64,000 nucleotides of DNA. It comes from Moritella sp. JT01. Lineage in GTDB: Bacteria > Pseudomonadota > Gammaproteobacteria > Enterobacterales > Moritellaceae. Each line of letters starts with the position of its first letter. The first letter of the stretch is position 1. Shown here one piece after another: positions 28,664 to 37,873 of the stretch. A model generated the notes under the pieces. That model ran no database searches and was not told the origin of the DNA. It saw only the letters and a list, made by a program, of their open reading frames with translations. The DNA lies in NCBI RefSeq assembly GCF_001574435.1, contig NZ_LOCN01000018.1:62001-126000 (forward strand). Direction: 5' to 3'. The position numbers were made by a program, and so were the translations under genes.

Positions 28664-31600
28664 ATGTGGAAAGAAATAAAAAAATCACTAATCATACAAC
28701 TTATCTTTGCTGTCTCAATCGCGCTATCTGTTATTACGATTTACGCCATTCATAGTTATAAACATCAGCAACAGCGCTTATCCGCTCAAAACTTATCGAG
28801 CAGTTATGCCAGTATCATTGAGAGTCATATCAATCAGGCATTATCTGCCACATTCCCACTTGCAGCCTTGGTCCAAAATAAACATGTTGATGAGGCTGAG
28901 TTTACTCGGTTCGCAACTGAAATGCTGCCTTTCTATCCTGGCATCGCGGCATTGCAACTTGCTCCTGATGGTATTATCCAATATATCGTGCCGTTAACAG
29001 GAAATGAACAAGCGATTGGGTATAACTTACTCTCCTCCCCGAGTCGGAATAAAGAGGCCTTTGCTGCCAGAGATAGCGGTAAATTGACCCTAGCTGGACC
29101 TTTTAATTTAATCCAAGGTGGGTATGGTGCCGTTGGACGATTACCTATCTATTTGGACCGCCCAAACGGTGAAACGTATTTTTGGGGTTTCGTGACGGTG
29201 TTAATGCGCTTTCCACACGTACTCGAAACTGCAAATCTACCGGCACTGGTAGAGGCTGGGTTCGCATATCAGTTATCGCATATGCATCCAGACACCGAAA
29301 AAATTCAAATTTTATCACACTCACCAGAACAACTATTAGCGAACCCTGTCGCAAATAGTATCAAAATCGCCAACGTGACTTGGATGTTAAAAGTGTCCCC
29401 CATCAATGGCTGGACTCACTTCACTTCGATTGTCGTAATGTCTCTGTTCGGCGTGATATTTACGATTTCAACCACCTTTTTCGCCATATTAGTCATGCGT
29501 ATAAAGCATAGCCAAGCGTCGCTTAAAAATATTGTCGCGGCACGTACTAAAGAATTGGGCGATAATTTACAACGCTTAAACTTGGCGCTAACGTCAGCGG
29601 GTCAAGTGTGGTTTGAGCTAAACGTACAGAGCGGTGAAATTTTATTTGGCGGCCAATACGAACAACTGTCAGAGTACACGCCAGCCGATATTCAAACGAC
29701 CTTGGCGCAATGGCTAGAAAACATTCATCCTGATGATCTTCAATCTGCGTCCAATCAATATCAAAAATCCTTGGTAACCGGCATTCCATTTGAACTTGAA
29801 TACCGAAGAAAAGACAAAGATGGAAACTGGTTATGGATCCACACCTTCGGTGAATTTACAGAGTGGGATGCACATCAAAAACTGATCAGGTGCACAGGCG
29901 TTCATACGAATATATCGCAGCGAAAACACATAGAGCTACGAGATAATGCACGCAGTGCCGTGTTAGAGAAATTATTAAAAGGCGAACCCTTAAAAATAAT
30001 TTTGGAACATATCGTTAACTTTATCGAACAAGAACAAACAGGGGTACTTTGTTCTGTGTTACTGGCAAATGCACAGGGCACGCATCTGAATGCTGGATTT
30101 TCATCTTCACGTATTCCAGATTATTACAATGAAGCCGTTGATGGCATTGAAATTGGGGATGGCGTCGGCAGTTGTGGCACCGCAGCGTTCACCAAAAGAA
30201 GAGTCATTGTAGAGGATATTCAAACTCATCCCTATTGGGCTAATTTTAAAGCGTTAGCAGCCAGAGCTCAACTGGCCGCTTGTTGGTCTGAGCCGATTAT
30301 CGGGTCAAACAACCAACTGCTTGGTACCTTTGCAATTTACCAACGTGAGCCAAGTACGCCAACAGAACACGACTTCAAATTGCTCGAATTCGCAGTTCAA
30401 CTCAGTGTGATAGCGATTGAACGAAATCTGTCGGATAAAAAAATCAGGCTTTCTTCCCGTGTATTTAGCGATACCAATGAAGGGCTGATGATTACGGATG
30501 CGACGGGTAAAATTATTGATATCAACCCTGCTTTCACTCGAACCACGGGTTACAGTCGTCACGAAGTATTAGGTAAAACCCCGAGTATCCTGTCTTCTGA
30601 CGAGCAAAGTCCTGCTTTCTTTATTGAAATGTGGCATAACCTCATAGAACAAGGCCACTGGTATGGTGAAGTCTGGAATAAAAAGAAAAACGGCGAACTC
30701 TTTGCGGCGCGACTCTCAATTTCTTCCCTCACGAATGACGATGATGATACGTTGCACTATGTGGGTTTATTTTCTGATATAACCGAAATTAAGCAGCAAC
30801 AACAAAAGCTGGAATTGATGGCGCATTATGACATGCTCACCAAGTTACCCAACCGCTCACTGCTTGCTGATCGTTTTAGATCGAGCATTGCCCACAGTAA
30901 ACGAACTGACACTATGTTTGGTGTTTGTTTTCTCGATTTGGACAATTTCAAACCCGTTAATGATAGCTATGGCCATGACATAGGCGATCAATTACTCATC
31001 GCCGTCGCCCAACGTCTCAAAACCAATATCAGAGATGAAGATACCGCGTCACGCCAGGGGGGAGATGAATTTGTCCTGTTGCTTGGTGATATAGAATCAT
31101 TTGATCACTGTAACGACATACTGCAACGAATTAATTATTTTCTGGCCCAGCCTTATATCATCGCAGGGCATACTTTTAGTATCAGTGTCTCGATTGGAGT
31201 CACGCTATATCCAGGTGATGATGCCGATTTGGATACTTTATTACGTCACGCTGACTATTCGATGTATCAAGCAAAATTAGCCGGGAAAAATCGTTTCCAT
31301 CTGTTTAATCCCGAACAAGATCAACTGACAATTAAAAAACACCTGCAACTTGATGAGATACAGCAAGCCTTATCAAATAACGAACTTGTTTTGTATTACC
31401 AACCCAAAATCAATATGAAGACCGGAGTAGTATTTGGTGCTGAAGCGTTAATTCGGTGGTTGCATCCTGAGAAAGGATTGATCCCACCGCTTGAATTTTT
31501 ACCGATCATTGAGGGATCTGAATTAGAGATCCGGATCGGAGATTGGGTTATTAATGAAGCATTGAAACAAATTGTGATATGGCAAAAACAACGTATTTTT

Positions 31601-32161
31601 ATTGAAGTGAGTGTCAATATCGCGTCCTATCACCTGCTCTCATCCGCATTCTTGACTCAACTTGAAAATGCGTTAGCAAGCCACCCCAATTTAAACGCCA
31701 AATATTTACAATTAGAAATATTGGAAAGCAGCGCATTGGGGGACCTCAATACAATCCGTAACATTCTCAATACCTGTCAGGATATATTAGGCGTTAATAT
31801 CGCTCTGGATGATTTCGGTACGGGTTACTCCTCACTGACTCACCTAAAAAACTTGCCTGCTAATACGATCAAAATCGACCAGAATTTTGTCAAAAACATG
31901 CTCGACGATCCTGATGATTATGCCATTATTAATGGCGTTCTGGCGCTAGCAGATTCCTTTAATCGCGAAGTCATTGCTGAAGGAGTTGAAACAACAGAAC
32001 ACGGTTTGATGTTGCTCGACATGGGATGCTATGCGGCGCAGGGTTATGGCATTGCTCGGCCTATGCCAGCCACTGAGTTCCCAAATTGGTTACACAGTTA
32101 TACCCCAAACCAGCAATGGCTCGATAGCAACAGCATAATACATACGACCAACGATACGTGA
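28664..32161 (+). CDS. CHASE-PAS-GAF-PAS-GGDEF-EAL signalling protein
   Basis: The 1165-residue protein has a membrane segment at residues about 10-28, a periplasmic CHASE domain (about 60-220; ARDSGKLTLAGPFNL), a second membrane segment near 255-280, a PAS domain (about 300-420), a GAF domain (about 440-590; GDGVGSCGTAAFTKRR), a second PAS domain (about 600-710), a GGDEF domain and an EAL domain. The GGDEF signature is RQGGDEFVLLLG, intact, and the EAL side has GAEALIRW, LDDFGTGYSS, KIDQNF and AEGVET, so both activities are possible. It turns over c-di-GMP at the membrane in response to extracellular and cytoplasmic signals. Confidence 0.92.
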   Translation: MWKEIKKSLIIQLIFAVSIALSVITIYAIHSYKHQQQRLSAQNLSSSYASIIESHINQALSATFPLAALVQNKHVDEAEFTRFATEMLPFYPGIAALQLAPDGIIQYIVPLTGNEQAIGYNLLSSPSRNKEAFAARDSGKLTLAGPFNLIQGGYGAVGRLPIYLDRPNGETYFWGFVTVLMRFPHVLETANLPALVEAGFAYQLSHMHPDTEKIQILSHSPEQLLANPVANSIKIANVTWMLKVSPINGWTHFTSIVVMSLFGVIFTISTTFFAILVMRIKHSQASLKNIVAARTKELGDNLQRLNLALTSAGQVWFELNVQSGEILFGGQYEQLSEYTPADIQTTLAQWLENIHPDDLQSASNQYQKSLVTGIPFELEYRRKDKDGNWLWIHTFGEFTEWDAHQKLIRCTGVHTNISQRKHIELRDNARSAVLEKLLKGEPLKIILEHIVNFIEQEQTGVLCSVLLANAQGTHLNAGFSSSRIPDYYNEAVDGIEIGDGVGSCGTAAFTKRRVIVEDIQTHPYWANFKALAARAQLAACWSEPIIGSNNQLLGTFAIYQREPSTPTEHDFKLLEFAVQLSVIAIERNLSDKKIRLSSRVFSDTNEGLMITDATGKIIDINPAFTRTTGYSRHEVLGKTPSILSSDEQSPAFFIEMWHNLIEQGHWYGEVWNKKKNGELFAARLSISSLTNDDDDTLHYVGLFSDITEIKQQQQKLELMAHYDMLTKLPNRSLLADRFRSSIAHSKRTDTMFGVCFLDLDNFKPVNDSYGHDIGDQLLIAVAQRLKTNIRDEDTASRQGGDEFVLLLGDIESFDHCNDILQRINYFLAQPYIIAGHTFSISVSIGVTLYPGDDADLDTLLRHADYSMYQAKLAGKNRFHLFNPEQDQLTIKKHLQLDEIQQALSNNELVLYYQPKINMKTGVVFGAEALIRWLHPEKGLIPPLEFLPIIEGSELEIRIGDWVINEALKQIVIWQKQRIFIEVSVNIASYHLLSSAFLTQLENALASHPNLNAKYLQLEILESSALGDLNTIRNILNTCQDILGVNIALDDFGTGYSSLTHLKNLPANTIKIDQNFVKNMLDDPDDYAIINGVLALADSFNREVIAEGVETTEHGLMLLDMGCYAAQGYGIARPMPATEFPNWLHSYTPNQQWLDSNSIIHTTNDT

Positions 32162-32191
32162 ACTTGTGGCTCGTTTGACTTAGCCACAACA

Positions 32192-32233
32192 CGTTGCCTA
32201 CAATAGTGAAAAGATAGAGTAGGCAACGATTTT
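32192..32233. terminator. Hairpin terminator between convergent genes
   Basis: A 10-bp stem (CGTTGCCTAC at 32192-32201 with GTAGGCAACG at 32219-32228) is followed by ATTTT on the plus strand. A second 8-bp stem (TTGTGGCT with AGCCACAA) precedes it at 32164-32189. Confidence 0.65.
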
Positions 32234-32241
32234 AATAAAGA

Positions 32242-34227
32242 CTAATCGACAGCGGCCAAGCATGTAAAAGCATATTTTCTATTCATGTCCGCGGGGATGT
32301 ACTTATTCGAATCAACAACATATTTTCCATCAGACTCTTTTGTAACATACCCTTGAGTCGTCAGATCAATAGGCCATTGATGTTTATTACCAGGTATAAC
32401 ACCGTCACTAAAATTAATCTCGGAGCTAATCAGCCCTGGAGCACCATAAGTAAGTAAACAAAAATCGTTAGCTTGTATCGGCGTCATTTTAACGCCTTCT
32501 ACCGTACCGGGTCCTTTTCGGAGAATACTTGGTTCAGCAGAATCGAATCTAGGTTCGCTGCCTAAATTCAATTCCTTAAACTCAGTCCATGTATACGGAC
32601 GGCGAATGCGATATTCTTTACCGGCTACCGTGGCATAAACTTCACGCTTGTAATTCATGCCTACACGACGAGCATCTTTCAAATCAAAAATCATCCCACC
32701 CTTTAGCTTATCATTCACCGTCATTTCTCGACAAATATCATCTTTATTTTCAATTTCCTCATCAACAGAAACGCACAGCGATATTGGATAGAAATTATTA
32801 AAACTAGGACTAGCAGCATCAACAGCCAAGGGTTTCACCTTATTATCTGTAAAATCTAATTCCATAATCATCGACGTCATTGTTGATGCTGATTTCCAAT
32901 AAGAGAGTGTAAAATCAGGATAACCAACTAATTCAGGCGTAATAATACCCCCTTCTTTAAATTCACCATGCCCTTCAAACCAGGCTATATCTTGAGTAAC
33001 ACACTCAGTGTCCCCCTGCTCTTTTGCATTTACAGGAGTAACACAGAAGCGAATTTTATTATCTTTACCTTCATCGCTCATTGCCAGAGTGTAATTTTCA
33101 TCTCGGCTAACAAGGGTATCAATGCTATTTTTAATAATGCTCCATTCATACTGACTACTGGTTTGAGGATCATTATTTAAATCAAAGTATTTGTATTGAC
33201 CAGATAGGGTATGACCACCAAAACGCTCCCCCTCCATAGCCACATCCATTGCACGTGGCTTTGAGTCTTTCACTGCCCAAACAGTTTCCTCAGGTGTACA
33301 CGTTTGAGCGCTGTTTTTAGGCCACCCAGTTTGAGCATACGCTGTCACACAACCCTTGACCTTAGTTCCGACCATGCTTTCTTTAAGCGCTAACGAGCGA
33401 GTAGCGGCAATGCGAGTTCCGTTTTGATACCAGCTAAACGATACTTTACTGGTATCTTCTTTATCACCATCACGGTCTGAAAAATCATAATTTAAATATA
33501 AGTTTTGTCCTACTTCAATATCACGAGGTAGCGGCGTCAAATCAACGTCTGGTTGCTCACCAGACCGAGGTTGGATAGCATTCGTTTTACTTGAGCAAGC
33601 TAACTTAATTTTTGTTTTTTTATCGAACACGCAAACTGAAATTACCTGACCTTCATCATCCTTCGTTAATAGGTATTCCTTTTGCGTTATGCCTAAAATA
33701 GGTTTGTCATTGCGGTACCACTGAATCGACGTTGAATAATCACTGCTATCAAACACCCACACATTAAGCGGCGCTCCAACTGTATTATTGGTTGCAGCAT
33801 TAGGAATTGAGACTCTAGGCGTCATTGGTACATATTTACTATCGATAAGTAATGGTGTCGAACAGGTCTTATTGCCTTTTAAACGATCCCCTTGGTTGAT
33901 CGGGTTAACGCAAAACCGTATTTCAAGGCCGACATAATTGTTATCCATTGGAATACGGTAGCGCTCACCTCGATGAACTAAGTTACCGTCTATCTCCCAA
34001 AATATATCCGATGCGTCTTTATCAACAGGCGTACTTGCAGAAAAAAATGTGTATGCTCCCTTCAATTCATCACCAAGCTCAATCACATTCCCGTTTAAAT
34101 TTTGGAATGACACATTTATTGCTTCTGGATTTTCCGATTTCTTGGATTTAGTCGTCGTACCTCCACCATCGCCGCCACAAGCAACAAGGGATACAGCACA
34201 TAAGGTAACGAGTATTCTCTTCAACAT
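32242..34227 (-). CDS. Surface lipoprotein with repeated Ig-like domains
   Basis: The 661-residue protein has a lipoprotein leader (MLKRILVTLCAVSLVACGGD; lipobox LVAC, Cys17) and a low-complexity Gly/Thr/Ser/Lys linker. The rest contains several tandem modules of about 100 residues with the recurring pattern of a Trp in WY.N or EWSI, then G..I.FCV, with one or two Cys per module (for example SIQWYRNDKPI ... ISVCVFD and SFSWYQNGTRI ... VKGCVTA). These resemble Ig-like folds of adhesins or polysaccharide-binding proteins. No enzyme motif is seen. It stands alone; the divergent DUF3103-like gene lies 530 bases away. Confidence 0.7.
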   Translation of the reverse strand: MLKRILVTLCAVSLVACGGDGGGTTTKSKKSENPEAINVSFQNLNGNVIELGDELKGAYTFFSASTPVDKDASDIFWEIDGNLVHRGERYRIPMDNNYVGLEIRFCVNPINQGDRLKGNKTCSTPLLIDSKYVPMTPRVSIPNAATNNTVGAPLNVWVFDSSDYSTSIQWYRNDKPILGITQKEYLLTKDDEGQVISVCVFDKKTKIKLACSSKTNAIQPRSGEQPDVDLTPLPRDIEVGQNLYLNYDFSDRDGDKEDTSKVSFSWYQNGTRIAATRSLALKESMVGTKVKGCVTAYAQTGWPKNSAQTCTPEETVWAVKDSKPRAMDVAMEGERFGGHTLSGQYKYFDLNNDPQTSSQYEWSIIKNSIDTLVSRDENYTLAMSDEGKDNKIRFCVTPVNAKEQGDTECVTQDIAWFEGHGEFKEGGIITPELVGYPDFTLSYWKSASTMTSMIMELDFTDNKVKPLAVDAASPSFNNFYPISLCVSVDEEIENKDDICREMTVNDKLKGGMIFDLKDARRVGMNYKREVYATVAGKEYRIRRPYTWTEFKELNLGSEPRFDSAEPSILRKGPGTVEGVKMTPIQANDFCLLTYGAPGLISSEINFSDGVIPGNKHQWPIDLTTQGYVTKESDGKYVVDSNKYIPADMNRKYAFTCLAAVD

Positions 34228-34756
34228 AATTAACTCTTTTGGTATTTTCTAACACGGGCAGCGATGCACCCATACTTTTGAGGTAGGCTATTTTAATGAT
34301 TAAATGATGGCAATTCCATCATTCGTTTGTAAGAATTTGTATGAACAATGAATTGCAATAAAACAGCGTTTTGATACGTCTAAACCCAATCGTTCAAGTT
34401 ATGTCCTTGGTAAATCTATACCAACTTAGCGTCTGGTTTGCGCCATGAATAATCTAAACAAATAATAATTTTTTTACTCATATTTCCGCCTATAAGATGA
34501 ACGCTATTTATTATTCGGCGTTTATTTTTTTGCTATGGAATTATATTTATAAAGTGCGTATAAATATAAGGATACAAACCAGAGGTACTCACAAGTGAAT
34601 ACAGACTTTAATCACACTAAAAAGTCCAAAATACAGAAAAAACAATCTAGAACTGCATAGTTGAAACAAAGTCTTTGACAGTGATAATTGTTATCAATAC
34701 GATTCTCGTTGAACTCAAAAGTAGTTTAAATGAGTAACAATTAATAAGGACATTGT
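34228..34756. other. Intergenic region between the Ig-like lipoprotein and DUF3103-like genes
   Basis: About 530 bases, strongly AT-rich, between divergent genes. Apart from the Fur-like promoter at its right end (34675-34703), I see only imperfect AT-rich hairpins (for example around 34499-34530) with no clear role. Confidence 0.5.
34675..34703 (+). promoter_or_regulatory. Promoter with overlapping Fur-like operator
   Basis: TTGACA at 34675-34680 and TACGAT at 34698-34703 are 17 bases apart, like a sigma-70 promoter. Between them, TGATAATTGTTATCA (34682-34696) matches the 7-1-7 Fur box (TGATAAT-N-ATTATCA) at 13 or 14 of 14 arm positions. Iron-dependent repression of the gene at 34757 is predicted. 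Confidence 0.65.
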
Positions 34757-35968
34757 ATGAAAAAAATGACTTTAGCGATGCTGATCATAGTAGCGCCTTT
34801 CACTTTAATTAATTCCTCCTTTGTATCTGCAGCGAAATTTGCAGATACAAAGCAAATAGTTCAGAAGCGACCAGACTACAGTATCAGTGTTGCGAGTGCT
34901 AAACGTGAAATAGCATTGGAACTGAGCCGACAATACACTCAAGTCTTGCCGACTCTACAATCTGGTATCAATCGATATAATTTAACAGTCAATGCCGATC
35001 AAGTATTGCAATCTAGTGGGGTTGCAACTCAGGCATTGCATAAAAGTGAGCGAGCAATTCGTTCGGCAAAAGGTTTATCGAATAAAGCGCTGAATAAATC
35101 TGCTTTTAAGGGGACTGATAATCCTAGCTTGGTTCAATTTCGTCTCGCTGACGCAAGTATGCTGAGCGACTGGCAGCAAGGTACATCACCATTATTTGCC
35201 TTCGAGCCAGAGGGAAATGATAAAGACTGGGCTAATATTGAAGCCTATGATGTAAATGGTAATATTCATCTGCTAGATGTGTACCAGCTACCAGACAGAC
35301 CGGTTTTCGTGGTTGAATTAGATAAACAACAAACAATACGTGAAGGACTCGCGGTAATGCGCAAAATCTTAGCGCAACGCACAAATTCAGGAAAACAACT
35401 CAAGTCAGCACATCCTCAGCGAAGCATTGCTAAAACGGGAGATGAATCGATATCAACGACCTTACTTCAACAGATAAGTTTACAAGATGATCAAGAACCT
35501 TGGATATCAGGTGCAGCAGAAGTATACGCGATAGTGAATGGCGTTAACCCAACCCGTGATGAGCCAGTACTTGATATTATTGAGATGCCTTATCTTGATT
35601 ATGCAGAGAAAGAATATTATCCGAATCAAGTCATCATTCACTGGGAGCGCTATCGTTGGGCTGCAGCAGATATTATATTGATGGAACATGATGACAATAC
35701 TAATTACAAAGAGCTTGCGCTAGTACTCGTATCTGCGGCCGAGAAGATTATAAAGTCGATCCCAGATCCTGAAGTTCAAGGCTTTGCTTTCCTTGCAACT
35801 ATCACTCACGGGATTATCAAAGCTCTACCTGATTATTGGTTTAGTAATGACGATGATTTTGTAGATGCGTTTTACACTTTACAAGAAGGTAAGACATACA
35901 CAGATCACTATGGAGCAGGTGGTAATGCAAAGGCGACATTTATACCTCTAGTTATTGATCCAAGATAA
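34757..35968 (+). CDS. Secreted protein resembling the DUF3103 family
   Basis: The 403-residue protein has a signal peptide (residues 1 to about 25, ending VSA). The mature part has phrases such as VQFRLADASMLSDWQQG, PLFAFEPEG and GAAEVYAIVNGVNP, which I associate from memory with DUF3103, a gammaproteobacterial family of unknown function; this link is tentative. A Fur-like operator overlaps its promoter, which points to expression in iron limitation. It ends with a two-copy hairpin element at 35973 that is also found after the DUF481 gene. Confidence 0.6.
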   Translation: MKKMTLAMLIIVAPFTLINSSFVSAAKFADTKQIVQKRPDYSISVASAKREIALELSRQYTQVLPTLQSGINRYNLTVNADQVLQSSGVATQALHKSERAIRSAKGLSNKALNKSAFKGTDNPSLVQFRLADASMLSDWQQGTSPLFAFEPEGNDKDWANIEAYDVNGNIHLLDVYQLPDRPVFVVELDKQQTIREGLAVMRKILAQRTNSGKQLKSAHPQRSIAKTGDESISTTLLQQISLQDDQEPWISGAAEVYAIVNGVNPTRDEPVLDIIEMPYLDYAEKEYYPNQVIIHWERYRWAAADIILMEHDDNTNYKELALVLVSAAEKIIKSIPDPEVQGFAFLATITHGIIKALPDYWFSNDDDFVDAFYTLQEGKTYTDHYGAGGNAKATFIPLVIDPR

Positions 35969-35972
35969 ATCA

Positions 35973-36035
35973 CCTATTACTGAATATTGTGTAATGGTAT
36001 GAATTAACGCCGTCGTCTTTTAGATTACGGCGTTT
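35973..36035 (+). repeat. Copy 1 of a ~63-bp gene-end repeat with hairpin
   Basis: The segment starts CCTATTACTGAATATTGTGT and ends in a hairpin with AACGCCGT and ACGGCGTT arms. A near-identical copy lies at 38681-38743. Both lie just downstream of plus-strand genes, which suggests a mobile or duplicated terminator-like unit. Confidence 0.8.
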
Positions 36036-36125
36036 AACAAAATATGATGAAAGCTTATATACAACTCCACGTTTTCTGTATATGTTATAACATTAATTCG
36101 ATAGCATATTAGAAGTTGTTAGGTT

Positions 36126-36269
36126 ATGTACTCAGACTTGTTTGAACATACAATTAAAAAAAACTTAGCATCGACCCAAGTAACACATTACTGGGCCGAC
36201 TCGTCGACTATGGCTATAAAACAACTAAAACGAATTATTACCGCTATTATCCTAGTGATTATTTACTAG
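36126..36269 (+). CDS. Candidate leader peptide rich in branched-chain amino acids, upstream of brnQ
   Basis: A 47-codon frame starts at ATG 36126 and ends at TAG 36267-36269. Its last 11 residues are IITAIILVIIY: six Ile, one Leu and one Val just before the stop. A shorter in-frame ATG gives a 19-residue version (MAIKQLKR...). The stop codon sits inside the 5' arm of a 12-bp hairpin (36266-36297). This is the layout of amino-acid attenuators such as the ilv leaders, and the next gene is a branched-chain amino-acid carrier. The ribosome site is weak, so the peptide could also be non-coding chance. Confidence 0.45.
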   Translation: MYSDLFEHTIKKNLASTQVTHYWADSSTMAIKQLKRIITAIILVIIY

Positions 36270-36304
36270 GCTGGCGGGCAAACTTCCGTCAGCCTAGCTG
36301 ACGG
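36266..36304 (+). promoter_or_regulatory. Mutually exclusive hairpins between the leader peptide and brnQ
   Basis: Arm 1 (36266-36277, CTAGGCTGGCGG) pairs with arm 2 (36286-36297, CCGTCAGCCTAG) over 12 bp with one G-U. Arm 2 positions 36286-36293 can instead pair perfectly with arm 3 (36297-36304, GCTGACGG). A ribosome stalled on the Ile codons would block arm 1 and favour 2:3. No U-run follows arm 3, so this is not a classical intrinsic terminator. Confidence 0.5.
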
Positions 36305-36434
36305 GGGATACGATCAAATTACATATCATCTTTTCAGCAAATCTGCGGAACCAAACTCAATCATAGACGTATAGCCCATTGTGCAAACACTGCCGATGGT
36401 TATCTATAACGTCCAAGTTTTGCAGGTACAACGT

Positions 36435-37790
36435 TTGAAAACTCAAGACATTTTCGTCATCGGTCTTATGACCTTCGCACTCTTTCTCGGTGCGGGTAAC
36501 TTGATCTTTCCACCAGCAATGGGACTTAATGCTGGCACATCATTATCTTCTGCAATGGGGGGGTTTTTACTCACCGCCGTTGGATTACCCACATTTACTA
36601 TCATTGTTTTAGGGCGTATTGGCCATATTCGCAACCTAACCAAAGCGCTACCTAACTGGTTAGGGGCAACATTTTGGATTTTACTGTTCACTGCAATCGG
36701 TCCCGCTTTTGGCATGCCAAGAGCGGTCACAGTTGCCTATGAAATGGGCATAAAACCATTCTTAGAAAGCGATCACCTTCTCCTATTTTCTATCCTTTTT
36801 TCTGCTATTACCCTATTGCTGGCCTTCAAGCCAGGTAATATTGTTACCTATATCGGAAAAATAATAACACCAGCCTTGATCCTACTTCTGTGTGGATTAG
36901 GTTTCAGCGCATTTATTCATCCTTTAGGTCTGCCTACTGCCCCGTATGGCGATTACCAACATAGCGCTGTAACTAACGGTCTAATTCAAGGCTATATGAC
37001 TATGGATGCAATTGCTGCTGTGGGTTTTGGTTGGGTTATAATCCAGGCAATCAAAGCAAAAGGGATCACTAGCCAGCAAGGTATTGCATCTAGCTCAATG
37101 AAGATTGCAGGTATATATGCTGTTTTAATGAGTGCTTGTTATATCGTGATGGGCTATGTTGGGGCAACATCAGCCACGATTGCAGAACACGGCATGAATG
37201 GTAGCGTTATTCTAACGCGCTATGTAGCAGAGGCATTTGGTCCATATGGTCAGTACTTACTTGCAGCAATTATTATCATGGCCTGTTTAACAACGACGGT
37301 AGGCTTAACCAATGCCTGCGCTGAATATTACCAAGAAACCTTTAAAGCCCCTTTTAGTTTTACAGCAGCAATCATTGTCGTGCTTACTGGTGTTATTGCG
37401 AACTTTGGTTTAGACGAAATCCTAAAAGTGAGTCTACCTGCAATTTTAGTATTATGTCCGATTGCTCTCGCGCTAACATTGGCCTCTTTTACTGCATCGA
37501 TACTCACAGTATCACGCCTTACCCACAGCGGTATGTTAATCACAGCAACCCTGTTTGGGGTCCTTGATGCGGTCAATATTTTGGGTGAAATGCCACTCGA
37601 ATTGAATGCACTATTTGTTCGTTCTCTGCCGCTTTATAATGCCCATGCAAGTTGGTTGTTACCCTCTTTATTAATACTAATTACAACCGTGATAATTGGT
37701 CGTACATCCACTGCAGAGAAGATATTTGGTTGTGTTGATTATCGTCTAAATACTCAATCCAATTCTGCCAATTACGAATATGATCGTTGA
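36435..37790 (+). CDS. brnQ: Branched-chain amino-acid carrier BrnQ (LivII family)
   Basis: The protein of about 451 residues has about twelve hydrophobic segments and the family start KTQDIFVIGLMTFALFLGAGNLIFPP-like region just after the N-terminus. It imports Leu, Ile and Val with a cation. The open frame extends upstream to GTG 36381 and ATG 36396, but those lack ribosome sites and add residues absent from relatives; TTG at 36435 has AGGT about 7 bases upstream and gives the expected N-terminus, so I choose it. The preceding leader-like peptide and hairpins may regulate it by branched-chain amino-acid supply. Confidence 0.87.
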   Translation: MKTQDIFVIGLMTFALFLGAGNLIFPPAMGLNAGTSLSSAMGGFLLTAVGLPTFTIIVLGRIGHIRNLTKALPNWLGATFWILLFTAIGPAFGMPRAVTVAYEMGIKPFLESDHLLLFSILFSAITLLLAFKPGNIVTYIGKIITPALILLLCGLGFSAFIHPLGLPTAPYGDYQHSAVTNGLIQGYMTMDAIAAVGFGWVIIQAIKAKGITSQQGIASSSMKIAGIYAVLMSACYIVMGYVGATSATIAEHGMNGSVILTRYVAEAFGPYGQYLLAAIIIMACLTTTVGLTNACAEYYQETFKAPFSFTAAIIVVLTGVIANFGLDEILKVSLPAILVLCPIALALTLASFTASILTVSRLTHSGMLITATLFGVLDAVNILGEMPLELNALFVRSLPLYNAHASWLLPSLLILITTVIIGRTSTAEKIFGCVDYRLNTQSNSANYEYDR

Positions 37791-37873
37791 TAAAAACGAA
37801 TAATTAAAAACAAATAATTAAAAATTTACCAAACTAAGGTTTAAGGGATTTCATCTTTCGGAGTAGAACCACA

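Noticed and set aside
34499-34530. Possible terminator AACGC...GCGTT followed by T-run
   Set aside because: Only five base pairs with a large loop and no gene upstream on that strand; too weak.
34757-35968. Reading the secreted protein as part of a siderophore system because of the Fur-like site
   Set aside because: No siderophore synthesis, receptor or transport motif is present; only iron control is suggested.
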